This document shows, one piece after another, positions 51,773-59,371 of a stretch of 64,000 bases of DNA; within the stretch, counting starts at the first letter, position 1; each line of letters opens with the position of its first letter. The DNA is taken from the NCBI RefSeq assembly GCF_001866055.1, contig NZ_MLQS01000024.1:34532-98531 (forward strand), written 5' to 3'. Position numbers and translations under genes: made by a program. The notes below the pieces were generated by a model. That model was not told the origin of the DNA. It ran no database searches and worked only from the letters and a program-made list of their open reading frames with translations. The stretch comes from Anaerobacillus alkalidiazotrophicus. GTDB lineage: Bacteria > Bacillota > Bacilli > Bacillales_H > Anaerobacillaceae.

Positions 51773-51989
51773 ATAAAGCTGAACTTCAATCAGTGGGGGT
51801 TTTCCTTCATCCCCCACTGATTGTTAGTTCAACTTATACCACGGGCATAAGAATAACTAATCATCAGCTTTCGCCGATGAAAGTTATTCTATATCGGACC
51901 TTTAGGGGCAGTTTATCCCCCACCTAAACTTCTCGATTTTCTTACGTTTTGAGGTGGGGGTCTTACTCGCCCCTTAAGAGTGGGATAAA
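51773..51989 (+). repeat. Family I structured repeat, full-length reference copy (I-F)
   Basis: 217 bp. Hairpin 1: AATCAGTGGGGG and CCCCCACTGATT. Hairpin 2: AGAATAACTAATCATCAGC and GCCGATGAAAGTTATTCT. Hairpin 3: GGGGCAGTTTATCCCCCACC pairs with GGTGGGGGTCTTACTCGCCCC, with one small bulge. Ends ATAAAGCTGAAC and AGAGTGGGATAAA. It separates the response regulator gene from site g. Confidence 0.9.
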
Positions 51990-52036
51990 CGAGATCATCA
52001 TACCATAATTATTTCTGGTTCATAATAATTCTATAG

Positions 52037-52072
52037 CTTCTTCATAACTTCTTTATAACTAGTGGTTAAACT
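52037..52072 (+). promoter_or_regulatory. Regulon promoter, site g (for 52106)
   Basis: Plus strand: CTTCTTCATAA (52037-52047), CTTCTTTATAA (52048-52058), 8 bp (CTAGTGGT), TAAACT (52067-52072). The start codon is 33 bp further on, with AAAGGAG between. Confidence 0.8.
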
Positions 52073-52105
52073 GTAACTAGAAAAGACAAAGGAGATGATT
52101 TAAAA

Positions 52106-52411
52106 ATGAAGAAAAAATTAATAGCAATGGTAACAGCAACAGCGGTAGTTTTAGGAATTGGTACTGTGACAATGGCAAATTCAGAAAGTGAAGTTTTTGA
52201 AAAAATTAACTTCCAAGAAAAACTACCATTTATGCAAAAAATGCATCCTGACATGGACGAGGAACAATTAGAAGAAATGTATAATCGTTGCCATGGCGAA
52301 GATGGAATGATGAAAGACGGTATGATGAATGGCATGATGAACGGGAACTCTGAAGGTATGAAAAATATGATGAATAAAATGATGAATAAGTCAAGTGGTA
52401 CAGAACTGTAA
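52106..52411 (+). CDS. Small Met-rich secreted protein
   Basis: A 101-residue precursor. Signal peptide MKKKLIAMVTATAVVLGIGT cut near MAN. The mature chain has PFMQKMHPDMDEEQLEEMYN followed by a Met tract in which MM pairs recur (DGMMKDGMMNGMMNG; NMMNKMMNK). It is the only secreted Met-rich protein here. Methionine clusters coordinate Cu(I)/Ag(I) or scavenge oxidants such as hypochlorous acid. AAAGGAG before the ATG. Divergent from, and next to, the two-component operon, and has its own regulon promoter. Family resemblance to FAD/FMN-like 'DUF' Met-rich peptides is not certain. Confidence 0.85.
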   Translation: MKKKLIAMVTATAVVLGIGTVTMANSESEVFEKINFQEKLPFMQKMHPDMDEEQLEEMYNRCHGEDGMMKDGMMNGMMNGNSEGMKNMMNKMMNKSSGTEL

Positions 52412-52445
52412 AAAGCATACCTCATAGATAATCAAATTCATCATC

Positions 52446-52661
52446 CATAAAGCTGAACTTCAATCAGTGGGGGTTTTCCTTCATCCCCCACTGATTGTTA
52501 GTTTAACTTATACCACGGGCATAAGAATAACTAATCATCAGCTTTCGCTGATGAAAGTTATTCTATATCGGACCTTTAGGGGCAGTTAATCCCCCACCTA
52601 AACTTTTCGATTTTCTTACGTTTTGAGGTGTGGGTCTTACTGCCCCTTAAGAGTGGGATAA
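52446..52661 (+). repeat. Family I structured repeat, full length (I-G)
   Basis: Very close to I-F, with hairpin 2 loop CAGCTTTCGCTG. It starts 35 bp after the stop of the Met-rich gene and is followed by a hairpin terminator. Confidence 0.9.
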
Positions 52662-52671
52662 GTAAGACATA

Positions 52672-52708
52672 AAAGGTGTTATCACAAAAAATGATAGCAC
52701 CTTTTTTA
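52672..52708. terminator. Bidirectional terminator
   Basis: AAAGGTGTTATCA and TGATAGCACCTTTTTT pair around CAAAAAA. Serves the leftward gene at 52721-53989 and possibly the Met-rich gene. Confidence 0.9.
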
Positions 52709-52720
52709 ATAGGAAAAAAG

Positions 52721-53989
52721 TCAAATTTGATTTAATGGTTTTTTAGCAACTTTATCAAGTATCGTAATATCATTACCAAACTTCCCCATGGCCTCACAAT
52801 CACATTTCAAATCAGAAAAAGTTATATAAGAAATTGGCATAATCTTTAATGCCGATTGTAAAGATGGCCGTAGAAGTTGGGCTTGAATTTCTCTTTCCCT
52901 TTTTTTAGGTGCTAAAAGATATAATTGACATTTCCCAGTTTCCATAGATGTTGCTAAATCGTGCAGACGTAAAATTCCTGAATAGATCGAAGTACTTTTT
53001 TCAACTTCAAAAGCACCAATAATCTTTCCATTTTTATCAAGCCAAATGACATCAATTAAACAAATGGTTTTAAAAACCTCGTCAGAACAGTTTAGTTGAG
53101 ACAATTTACTCACTGATAAATCCCCTAATGCTTCCCCTTTCCATTGTCTACTATGATCGTTTTGTGCAATCCATACATCATACCCTAATTCCTTTCCTAA
53201 CTTTGCCAGCAAATATTGCACTTCACTATGGTCATTTTGCTCAGCTAAATCATCAAGGACTTGTTGTTGTCTTTTTTTGATAACTTTTCTCCTCTTTACA
53301 TCATCTGCTTCAATTATTTTATTTGCATTTTCTGCAATAACGATCCGGCCAATACCAATCTCAAATAAGAAACCACAAATAGCACCATAATCTTTTGAAA
53401 AAAAATGACGATACTTTTCATTTACTTCGATAATAGTCTCACGCATCTCTAAATACTCAAGCCAAGAACCTAATTTTATATTTTTATGAAATAAAGCATT
53501 AAAACCTTTAACAATCGCTGTATTGAACGGAGGAAAAAAAGTTGGATGTAAAAAATACAATATATTAGCTACAGCTGGACCAAGACCTTTAATTTTTCTT
53601 TCATTAATTTTAATAATTTCATCAACAACTTTTTTTTCGCTTTTAGCTAAAAGGGAAGCTTGTAGAAAACTTCCAAAAGCTCTTTTATTCTCCTCATTTT
53701 CATAAATATCAGGGATCCGTAATTTGGGTTTCCAATAAAAAGCATGAGCTGCTCCCTCAAATACTTGCTTTTGCTCAGAAATAGCTGTAACAACAGTTTC
53801 TAAACTAGAACCTTTAAAATCACTTCCAAATGATTGGTTTTGAATATCAAGGACAACATCTCGAATTCCAGCTTTTATTGTTCGAAAAGCTTTCAATCGA
53901 TCTTGGTCCTGTAAAAACCATGTATGATAAACAGATTCAGGATCCTTACGATAAGCTTCAATCATTTTTTCAGTTTGAGAAATTTCCAA
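52721..53989 (-). CDS. HhH-glycosylase-like plus PD-(D/E)XK nuclease-like fusion protein
   Basis: A 422-residue soluble protein. The centre (about residues 130-165) reads [20 protein letters not shown] and [13 protein letters not shown], the helix-hairpin-helix pattern of DNA glycosylases and of some nucleic-acid-binding proteins. The C-terminal part has [40 protein letters not shown] and [19 protein letters not shown]: a conserved Glu, an Asp and an ExEK-type core as in PD-(D/E)XK restriction-like enzymes. No methyltransferase or phage genes are near. It has the regulon repeat site h upstream, which is odd for a restriction enzyme. TTG start at 53989 with GGGGGGAG. Confidence 0.72.
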   Translation of the reverse strand: MEISQTEKMIEAYRKDPESVYHTWFLQDQDRLKAFRTIKAGIRDVVLDIQNQSFGSDFKGSSLETVVTAISEQKQVFEGAAHAFYWKPKLRIPDIYENEENKRAFGSFLQASLLAKSEKKVVDEIIKINERKIKGLGPAVANILYFLHPTFFPPFNTAIVKGFNALFHKNIKLGSWLEYLEMRETIIEVNEKYRHFFSKDYGAICGFLFEIGIGRIVIAENANKIIEADDVKRRKVIKKRQQQVLDDLAEQNDHSEVQYLLAKLGKELGYDVWIAQNDHSRQWKGEALGDLSVSKLSQLNCSDEVFKTICLIDVIWLDKNGKIIGAFEVEKSTSIYSGILRLHDLATSMETGKCQLYLLAPKKREREIQAQLLRPSLQSALKIMPISYITFSDLKCDCEAMGKFGNDITILDKVAKKPLNQI

Positions 53990-54047
53990 TCATTCTCCCC
54001 CCTGTTCCTATTTAAAATGATACTATTTTAAGACTTATCAATAACTA

Positions 54048-54083
54048 ATCATGTACTAAAGTTATGAAGAAATAATTAAGAAA
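54048..54083 (-). promoter_or_regulatory. Regulon promoter, site h (for 53989)
   Basis: Minus strand: TTTCTTAATTA (54073-54083), TTTCTTCATAA (54062-54072), 8 bp (CTTTAGTA), CATGAT (54048-54053). The -10 is weak. Confidence 0.65.
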
Positions 54084-54106
54084 GTTTGTATTATTAGACA
54101 ACAGTA

Positions 54107-54144
54107 AAAAATAGACTGCAAAACCTAAAACAACAGTCTATTTT
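54107..54144. terminator. Hairpin terminator, leftward for the 58-aa gene
   Basis: AAAATAGACTGTTG and the complement CAGTCTATTTTTT pair on the minus strand around GTTTTAGGTTTTG. Lies 31 bp after the stop at 54175. Confidence 0.85.
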
Positions 54145-54174
54145 AAGAAGTTAATTTTTGTTGCTCATTCACTT

Positions 54175-54351
54175 TTATTTTTCACTATGATTACAGCAGT
54201 TTCCATCACCTTTGCCGCAGCAACCGTCTCCTTTTCCACCACAACAATTACTTTTTGTTCCATTTTTTCTCATCATTTTTATAAATGACACCGTCAAAAT
54301 TACAAGCACTACAAAAACAAAAAAGTTTAAAGAGGTTGTTAAAATCTCCAT
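54175..54351 (-). CDS. Cys-rich single-helix membrane protein (58 aa)
   Basis: Starting MEILTTSLNFFVFVVLVILT, it has one transmembrane helix and then NCCGGKGDGCCGKGDGNCCN with three CC pairs, ending in NHSEK. AAAGGTGAT precedes the ATG at 54351. CC-GKGD modules of this kind also occur in the protein at 59113-59349 (GGCCGKGDHH). A metal-binding or thiol-redox membrane peptide is likely. It is in the same direction as the gene ending at 54558, about 200 bp downstream. No family recognised. Confidence 0.72.
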   Translation of the reverse strand: MEILTTSLNFFVFVVLVILTVSFIKMMRKNGTKSNCCGGKGDGCCGKGDGNCCNHSEK

Positions 54352-54517
54352 TCTGTAATCACCTTTCCTACTTGAAATTTACATAATACAATGTTTCTTG
54401 GCAGCTCACTCTGCAGAATGTCCACTTTAAATTTCGATGGAACACTGTCCAAATTAAGCAGTTTACTTGCTGAAGAGCTCGGTTCCACTAAATTTTGTAT
54501 CTTTACCTTTTAAAAAA

Positions 54518-54550
54518 TAAGAGAAACTCAGGCAAAGAGTTTCTCTAAAC
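54518..54550 (-). terminator. Terminator of the His-rich/4Fe-4S operon
   Basis: GAGAAACTC and GAGTTTCTC around AGGCAAA, A/T flanks, 8 bp beyond the stop at 54558. Confidence 0.88.
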
Positions 54551-54557
54551 AAGTCTA

Positions 54558-55928
54558 TTAATGTACGCGGTGATCCATTGGTAATGAGAATAAATAGAAG
54601 TTTAATATACCGAAGATTAGCATTAATAAGTAGAAAGGCCATAATTGTTTAACAGACTTCTTCTCACCAATACGGTAAACTACGTACATTGACAACCAAG
54701 TCCCTAAACCTACTAAAATAAATTGTGAAATTTGCACTGCTCCATCAGAAACAATGGCTAAATCTCCTGACTTATAAACACCAAATAATCCTAGTGTATT
54801 ATAATATAATGCTTTGGTTTCTGTTAGAAGGTGGAATAAGTTATGTCCTAAGTGACCTGCTAAATCGATTGGAATATAGGCATATCCAAAACGAATAAAG
54901 TTTTGCATTGTTGTTGTATCTAAATATGTTTTCGACCCTAATTTTGAAGCATACCAAAGTGTTCCAATCGGAATGATCATTGCAATAATAAAGGCGATCG
55001 TAAAGTTAACATTAAAACTACTAGTACGAGTAACTGCACCAATACCATTTAAAATTGTATCCCATACTTCAAGCATCGTCACATTTTGAACTAATACGAT
55101 ACCCATGATAACGGCCGCTAAAAACGACTGTTCTAGCATTGGCTTTTTAATACCCCAAAGCTCCATTGTTGGCTTACGTGGTGAAATACGGATTGAGTCG
55201 TTTGGACAGTTTTTTACACAGTCACCACAGATGTTACACTCCGCACTATTGTCCATCGTTCGAACGAACTGGAACATATTACAGCCTTCTGCTTTTTCGC
55301 TTCCCTTGTAACAAGATTGCGTTTTACAAGTTCGACAAATATCTGGATTTCCTCTTAGCTCTAGCATCCCAGATCTTGAGTAGTTACCTGCTAATCCACC
55401 AAGGAAGCAAAGTGATTTACAAAACGTCCTTCTTTCATAAAAGACAGATGTAATAATAACCATAGTTAAAAGTAATAGAAGTAAAATTCCAGATCCTCTT
55501 GGTGAGTGAACAACACCAAAAATATGATCAGCCCATGTAATCACAATAAAAGTAATATCAATTAACCAAATTCCATACTTCTTTAAAAATTTGGGCATTG
55601 GGCTTTGACTACCTACTAATCTACGAACGATGTCACTAACTTTTCCGAACGGACATACCGCACACCAGAAACGGCCAACTAAGATGAACAAGATCGGTAC
55701 GATTGGCCACCAAAGTACCCAAGTCATCGCTGTACCCCAGTTTCGATGCGGATTAACGGTCCCTGTCATCAACTCAAATACGATAAGGGCGAAGAAGGCC
55801 ATTCCAAGCCATTGAAAGATCCCCGGATACCACTTACTTTGAATAAATCTTTTAATAAAAGGAGTATCTAAAAAGTTATAAGGTTTTTTATCATTTGATG
55901 AAGGGAGTTTTCTCTCAGGTAATGACAC
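54558..55928 (-). CDS. NosR/NapH-type 4Fe-4S polyferredoxin membrane protein
   Basis: A 456-residue protein with about nine helices and two iron-sulphur regions. Early loop: FWCAVCPFGKVSD, the CxxCPxG motif of NapH/NosR-like proteins. Then FCKSLCFLGGLAGNYSRSGM and ICRTCKTQSC. A ferredoxin-type pair lies at CNICGDCVKNCPNDSIRISP. Such proteins carry electrons from quinol to outer-face partners. GTG start at 55928 overlaps the stop of the His-rich gene upstream by one base (TAGTG), so the two are coupled. No nos genes are near, so its partner is unknown. Promoter is site i. Confidence 0.9.
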   Translation of the reverse strand: MSLPERKLPSSNDKKPYNFLDTPFIKRFIQSKWYPGIFQWLGMAFFALIVFELMTGTVNPHRNWGTAMTWVLWWPIVPILFILVGRFWCAVCPFGKVSDIVRRLVGSQSPMPKFLKKYGIWLIDITFIVITWADHIFGVVHSPRGSGILLLLLLTMVIITSVFYERRTFCKSLCFLGGLAGNYSRSGMLELRGNPDICRTCKTQSCYKGSEKAEGCNMFQFVRTMDNSAECNICGDCVKNCPNDSIRISPRKPTMELWGIKKPMLEQSFLAAVIMGIVLVQNVTMLEVWDTILNGIGAVTRTSSFNVNFTIAFIIAMIIPIGTLWYASKLGSKTYLDTTTMQNFIRFGYAYIPIDLAGHLGHNLFHLLTETKALYYNTLGLFGVYKSGDLAIVSDGAVQISQFILVGLGTWLSMYVVYRIGEKKSVKQLWPFYLLMLIFGILNFYLFSLPMDHRVH

Positions 55929-56404
55929 TACTTTTCACCACTCTTTCTTCTTTTATTTATTTTACGAACAGCACCAAATACGATAAAGCCCCCATTTATT
56001 GCTGCAAAGGTACTTAATAATGGAATGTTCGCTCCTACTTCCTCATATTCGTGAGAATGATCATCATCCCCATGACCATCATCTTCTCCATGTCCGTGGT
56101 CATCACTCTCACCATGTCCATGATCATCGCTCTCACCATGTCCATGATCATCACCTTCTCCATGTCCATGATCATCGCTCTCACCATGTCCATGATCATC
56201 TACTTTGTCATGGCCATGACCATCATCTTCTCCATGTCCATGATCATCTACTTCAGACTGATCGTGGCTTGTCTCTTGTTCTGCTTCAGTCTGTTCATTT
56301 TCATGTGAATGTTTTCCATCTTTTTCATCAGCAAAAACTTGAAGAGGCAGCATTAACATTAAAACGAAAAATAATGACTGTAAAACCCATATTCTGTTTT
56401 TCAT
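55928..56404 (-). CDS. His-rich secreted protein with tandem DDHGHGE repeats (paralogue 2)
   Basis: A 158-residue precursor with a signal peptide (SLFFVLMLMLPLQVFADEKD), then six DDHGHGE-type heptads spread over about 60 residues, coded by a near-perfect 24-bp tandem repeat. The C-terminus EYEEVGANIPLLSTFAAING, GFIVFGAVRK and INKRRKSGEK repeats that of the 90-residue protein at 48100-48372. The His repeats are a clear metal-binding device (zinc, copper, nickel or cobalt). GGAGGA precedes the ATG. First gene of the operon with the 4Fe-4S membrane protein. Repeat number may vary by slippage. Confidence 0.88.
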   Translation of the reverse strand: MKNRIWVLQSLFFVLMLMLPLQVFADEKDGKHSHENEQTEAEQETSHDQSEVDDHGHGEDDGHGHDKVDDHGHGESDDHGHGEGDDHGHGESDDHGHGESDDHGHGEDDGHGDDDHSHEYEEVGANIPLLSTFAAINGGFIVFGAVRKINKRRKSGEK

Positions 56405-56440
56405 CTTGTTTCCTCCAAAATTTTATTGGTTACAAACAAT

Positions 56441-56487
56441 ACAATAAAGTAAAATTGTGGAGAAACATTCAAGAAAGTTTGGAGAAT
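56441..56487 (-). promoter_or_regulatory. Regulon promoter, site i (for 56404)
   Basis: Minus strand: ATTCTCCAAAC (56477-56487), TTTCTTGAATG (56466-56476), TTTCTCCACAA (56455-56465), 8 bp (TTTTACTT), TATTGT (56441-56446). Confidence 0.8.
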
Positions 56488-56637
56488 TTTACACAAAATT
56501 TTCAAAAGTTCGTTGATATACAAGTAACACTTTAGTGCCCATCACGTCTATCAAGAACTGCCTTAAAAACACCATTTTTTATATTTTTTTAGATTTTATA
56601 AGTCAATTAAAAAAATGTAAATATTCGGTTAAAAAAC

Positions 56638-56682
56638 AAAAAAGCCTCTACAACGTCAATGACATCATGAGAAGCTTAAAGC
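56638..56682 (-). terminator. Imperfect terminator after the Spx-like gene
   Basis: Minus strand AGCTTCTCATGATG and the partner ending AGAGGCTTTTTTG pair imperfectly. T run present. Adjacent to the stop at 56682. Confidence 0.55.
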
Positions 56683-57080
56683 TAATATTGATTTATTTGA
56701 TCTAACTTTTCTAAATAAAATGCCTTAACTTTTCTAGGCAAAAAACAACGAATTTGTTCACTGTCAAAACCTACAAGTAGTCGTTTCTTATCTAACAAAA
56801 TTGGACTACGTAGGATTTTGGGGTTTTCACAGATGATCGAATAAAGTTTTTTCATAGTTAACATTTCAAAATCAACCTCTAAAGTTTGATACACCTTTGA
56901 ACGCTTTGCAATGATCTCATCGACTCCATCGATAGTCATTCTTACCATTTCTTTTATTTCCTCAATAGACAACCGCTCTCGGTATAGATTTTTTTCCTTA
57001 AATGTAACACCATGTTCTTCTAACCAAGCTTTTGCTTTTCTACTTGACATACAGCTTGGAGATGTAAATAAGATTAGCAT
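56682..57080 (-). CDS. Spx-family regulator paralogue with one N-terminal Cys
   Basis: A 132-residue Spx/ArsC-fold protein. N-terminus: FTSPSCMSSRKAKAWLEEHG, where Spx has SPSCTSCRKA. The second Cys of the CxxC redox switch is Ser, so the intramolecular disulphide cannot form. C-terminus: KILRSPILLDKKRLLVGFDS and IRCFLPRKVKAFYLEKL, diagnostic for true Spx proteins that bind RNA polymerase alpha. GGAAAAAGGTGG before the ATG. It follows the Lgt paralogue by 43 bp and is probably cotranscribed. It may be a one-Cys or constitutive regulator linked to the cluster. Confidence 0.9.
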   Translation of the reverse strand: MLILFTSPSCMSSRKAKAWLEEHGVTFKEKNLYRERLSIEEIKEMVRMTIDGVDEIIAKRSKVYQTLEVDFEMLTMKKLYSIICENPKILRSPILLDKKRLLVGFDSEQIRCFLPRKVKAFYLEKLDQINQY

Positions 57081-57123
57081 TCCACCTTTTTCCTTTCATT
57101 CTACTTTTAAACTTACGTTTCAA

Positions 57124-57951
57124 TTAACCTTGTAGTAAGTAGTAAAGTATAATTGACACTAAAGTTAGCCCACATATATACATCCACACCTTAACAATTT
57201 CATATCGAGGAATACCTGGTGGAATGATGACTTTCGTTCTTTTCTTCTGAAAATTCATGACTAGTACAATGAATAAAATTCCCACTAAACTCATCACATG
57301 GCTAACACTAATAACTCCAAACAAGAGTGGGTTTTCTCTAAAAAATTCAACAATACCCCTAATTGTTAAGAAACCTATTAAATAATGGAAAAAAACTTGG
57401 CCTTGGTATGCAGTACTTTTTAGTCTCAACCATAAATATCCAAATAAAAGATAGTTTAAAATAAACTCATATGCCTGTACTGGATGCACTAATAGTCCAT
57501 CAACCTCAATTGCCCAAAATGGTTCCCCAGATGTTGGTACTCCAAAAACATCGCACCCAATTCTACTAATACCTTGAGCTAAGATAATAAATGGAGCGAC
57601 GATATCTAACGTCTTCCAAATTGGAAATTGATTTTTCCGCAAAAATAAAAGTCCAACAAGCAAACCACCTAAAAGACCACCGTGGATCGATAGTCCACCA
57701 TTGTGTAAAAATAAAATATCTACTGGATTAGCTAAATAATAGGAAGGATTATACACGAAAACATAGACAATTCTTGCTCCTATTACTCCACCTAAAAATG
57801 AATAGATAATACCATCTAGTAGTACTTTTTCATTTAATCCTCTACTTTTTGCAACTTTCAAAAGTAAAAAGATGGCTACTAAAGTTCCGATAGCAATCAT
57901 CATCCCGAATAAATAAACCTTGATTGGTCCGATTTGAAATAACGGTTCCAT
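57124..57951 (-). CDS. Prolipoprotein diacylglyceryl transferase (Lgt) paralogue
   Basis: A 275-residue integral membrane protein with seven helices. Motifs: IGARIVYVFVYNPSYY, HNGGLSIHGGLLGGLLVGLL (HGGLSIHGG core) and ILAQGISRIGCDVFGVPTSG, where canonical Lgt has GRIGNFMNG. R and the HGG core are retained, but N and the NG motif are changed. It adds diacylglycerol to lipobox Cys in canonical members. Here the cluster makes at least three lipoproteins (43273, 45866, 48602), so a dedicated Lgt is attractive. The housekeeping lgt, normally next to hprK, is not in the window. GGGGAG before the ATG. Confidence 0.88.
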   Translation of the reverse strand: MEPLFQIGPIKVYLFGMMIAIGTLVAIFLLLKVAKSRGLNEKVLLDGIIYSFLGGVIGARIVYVFVYNPSYYLANPVDILFLHNGGLSIHGGLLGGLLVGLLFLRKNQFPIWKTLDIVAPFIILAQGISRIGCDVFGVPTSGEPFWAIEVDGLLVHPVQAYEFILNYLLFGYLWLRLKSTAYQGQVFFHYLIGFLTIRGIVEFFRENPLLFGVISVSHVMSLVGILFIVLVMNFQKKRTKVIIPPGIPRYEIVKVWMYICGLTLVSIILYYLLQG

Positions 57952-58071
57952 CTTCTCATCTCCCCATATAAAGTGTATTTTTTTCTATAACAAAGAAATT
58001 TGATAATTGTTTATTTTCGCTACTTTGATTCTAAATGTTGCTCCATTTAGGTAATTATGAAATTCACTCAT

Positions 58072-58230
58072 ATAAAGCTAAACTAACAATCAGTGGGGGT
58101 TTTCCTTCAACCCCTACTGGTTGTTAGTGTTAAGTTATCGGAGCTTTAGAGGCTGTTAACCCCGCACCTAAACTTCTTGATTTTCTTACACTTTGAGGTG
58201 GTGGTCTTACAACCCTTAGAAGTAGGGATA
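58072..58230 (+). repeat. Family I structured repeat lacking the middle hairpin (I-H)
   Basis: Diverged copy with the same loss of hairpin 2 as I-E (TAAGTTATCGGAGC), and several changes in hairpin 3 (CCGCACCT/AGGTGGTGG). Confidence 0.75.
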
Positions 58231-58271
58231 ATATTTGGTTGTACCTAAAGAACAGCTAGTACAAATTCACC

Positions 58272-58835
58272 CTACGAATAACTAGCTCTGCTTTTTTTAC
58301 TATTTTTTATTGCAAGAATAAAAAGATAAATCCCCACTCCAATTAAAATTACTTTTCCCTGCCACGTCCACTGTGTAACTTGGTATACCGAGTATGACTC
58401 GATTAATAGCGCTGGAATTTTCCCAATTGTACTAGCGATCGCAAATATCAAAAATGAAACTTTGCCGATTGAACTTAGGAAAGTTACCAAGCCTGATGGA
58501 ACAAAAGGTAGTAACCTTAAAGATAAGATAAAATAAAAGGCTTCTTTTCCTTCTTTCCAAAGTAGTTTTTTAGCTTTAGGATAATTCTCTAAAGTCTTGA
58601 TTGAGAATTTTCTAAACCCTTTTCTATATAGTTGAAAAGCAATGATCGCTCCAATAGATTCACCTAAAAAAGAGATGAAGGTTCCTTGCCAAAAACCAAA
58701 AAAGATAATATTAGCTCCAGTTACAAAAAAGCTAGGTATAACACCAAAAATGGCTACGATTATACTAATTAAAATACTAAGCACTATTGCATAACTGGAA
58801 TATTGTTCGAATAATTCTAGTAGACTTTCTTCCAT
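58272..58835 (-). CDS. TVP38/TMEM64 (VTT/SNARE-associated) family membrane protein
   Basis: A 187-residue membrane protein of about five helices. FFVTGANIIFFGFWQGTFIS followed by LGESIGAIIAFQLYRKG and LRLLPFVPSGLVTFLSSIGK are the VTT/TVP38 signature segments. Proteins of this class act in lipid scrambling or membrane homeostasis in other organisms; the bacterial role is unclear. The start MEESLLELFE at 58835 follows CGGAG. It is last of four genes 59572-58272 in one direction, with short gaps. Confidence 0.88.
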   Translation of the reverse strand: MEESLLELFEQYSSYAIVLSILISIIVAIFGVIPSFFVTGANIIFFGFWQGTFISFLGESIGAIIAFQLYRKGFRKFSIKTLENYPKAKKLLWKEGKEAFYFILSLRLLPFVPSGLVTFLSSIGKVSFLIFAIASTIGKIPALLIESYSVYQVTQWTWQGKVILIGVGIYLFILAIKNSKKSRASYS

Positions 58836-58871
58836 CACACGCTCCGAATATAAAGGCAACCTTCCTAGTAT

Positions 58872-59093
58872 CTAAGAAGATTGCTTGTTTTTTAATCCTT
58901 GAAGTTCTTTTGTTAATCGTTGATTTTGTTCGATAACAGTTGCCATTCTCTTTTCAAGTTCTTTTACTTCAATATCTTCTATATTTGATTTTGGATTGTC
59001 TGTATTTTTTTTAGCCACTGAGATTGCTTTCCAACAAAAAAATAAACAGATCCCTTTCATAAGGACAATTAATAGCAAGAATGTATTCACCAA
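58872..59093 (-). CDS. Small membrane protein with coiled-coil tail, third in the row
   Basis: About 73 residues. One transmembrane helix (FLLLIVLMKGICLFFCWKAI) and a charged heptad-like tail (VKELEKRMATVIEQNQRLTK, ELQGLKNKQ). The start codon is uncertain: TTG at 59093 has AAGGGTG at 9 bp; GTG at 59090 or 59105 are alternatives. The tail resembles those of 59113-59349 and 59372-59572. Likely a helical partner protein. No family recognised. Confidence 0.7.
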   Translation of the reverse strand: MVNTFLLLIVLMKGICLFFCWKAISVAKKNTDNPKSNIEDIEVKELEKRMATVIEQNQRLTKELQGLKNKQSS

Positions 59094-59112
59094 ACCAAAC
59101 CCCACCCTTCGA

Positions 59113-59349
59113 TTACTTTTTAGATGATAACTCTTTAATCTGTCTTTCTAATTGTTGATTTTGTTTTTCCATCAACTCTAGTTTGGCATGCAATTGTGGA
59201 ATATCCGAGGAGGAGTTTTCGTTTTTATGATGGTCTCCTTTGCCACAGCAACCACCACTGCTTTTTTTCATCATTTTTCCACAAGAAAACATAAAGATGA
59301 GTAAAACAAGTAGTAAAATTATGTTCCCAAAATTAGCGCCAAAATCCAT
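59113..59349 (-). CDS. Small membrane protein with Cys cluster and coiled-coil tail, second in the row
   Basis: 78 residues. One transmembrane helix (IILLLVLLIFMFSCGKMMKK), then SSGGCCGKGDHHKNENSSSD, then a coiled coil (KLELMEKQNQQLERQIKELS). The CCGKGDHH module recalls the 58-residue protein at 54175-54351. GAGGAG before the ATG. Probably binds a metal ion at the CC/HH cluster. Confidence 0.75.
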   Translation of the reverse strand: MDFGANFGNIILLLVLLIFMFSCGKMMKKSSGGCCGKGDHHKNENSSSDIPQLHAKLELMEKQNQQLERQIKELSSKK

Positions 59350-59371
59350 GACTCCTCACCTCTCTATCAGC

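Noticed and set aside
55999..56535. 178-codon plus-strand frame rich in His (HHPHDHHLLHVHDH...)
   Set aside because: It is antisense to the DDHGHGE repeat gene; the His content is a reflection of the GATCATGGACATGG-type DNA repeat, and no Shine-Dalgarno or terminator fits.
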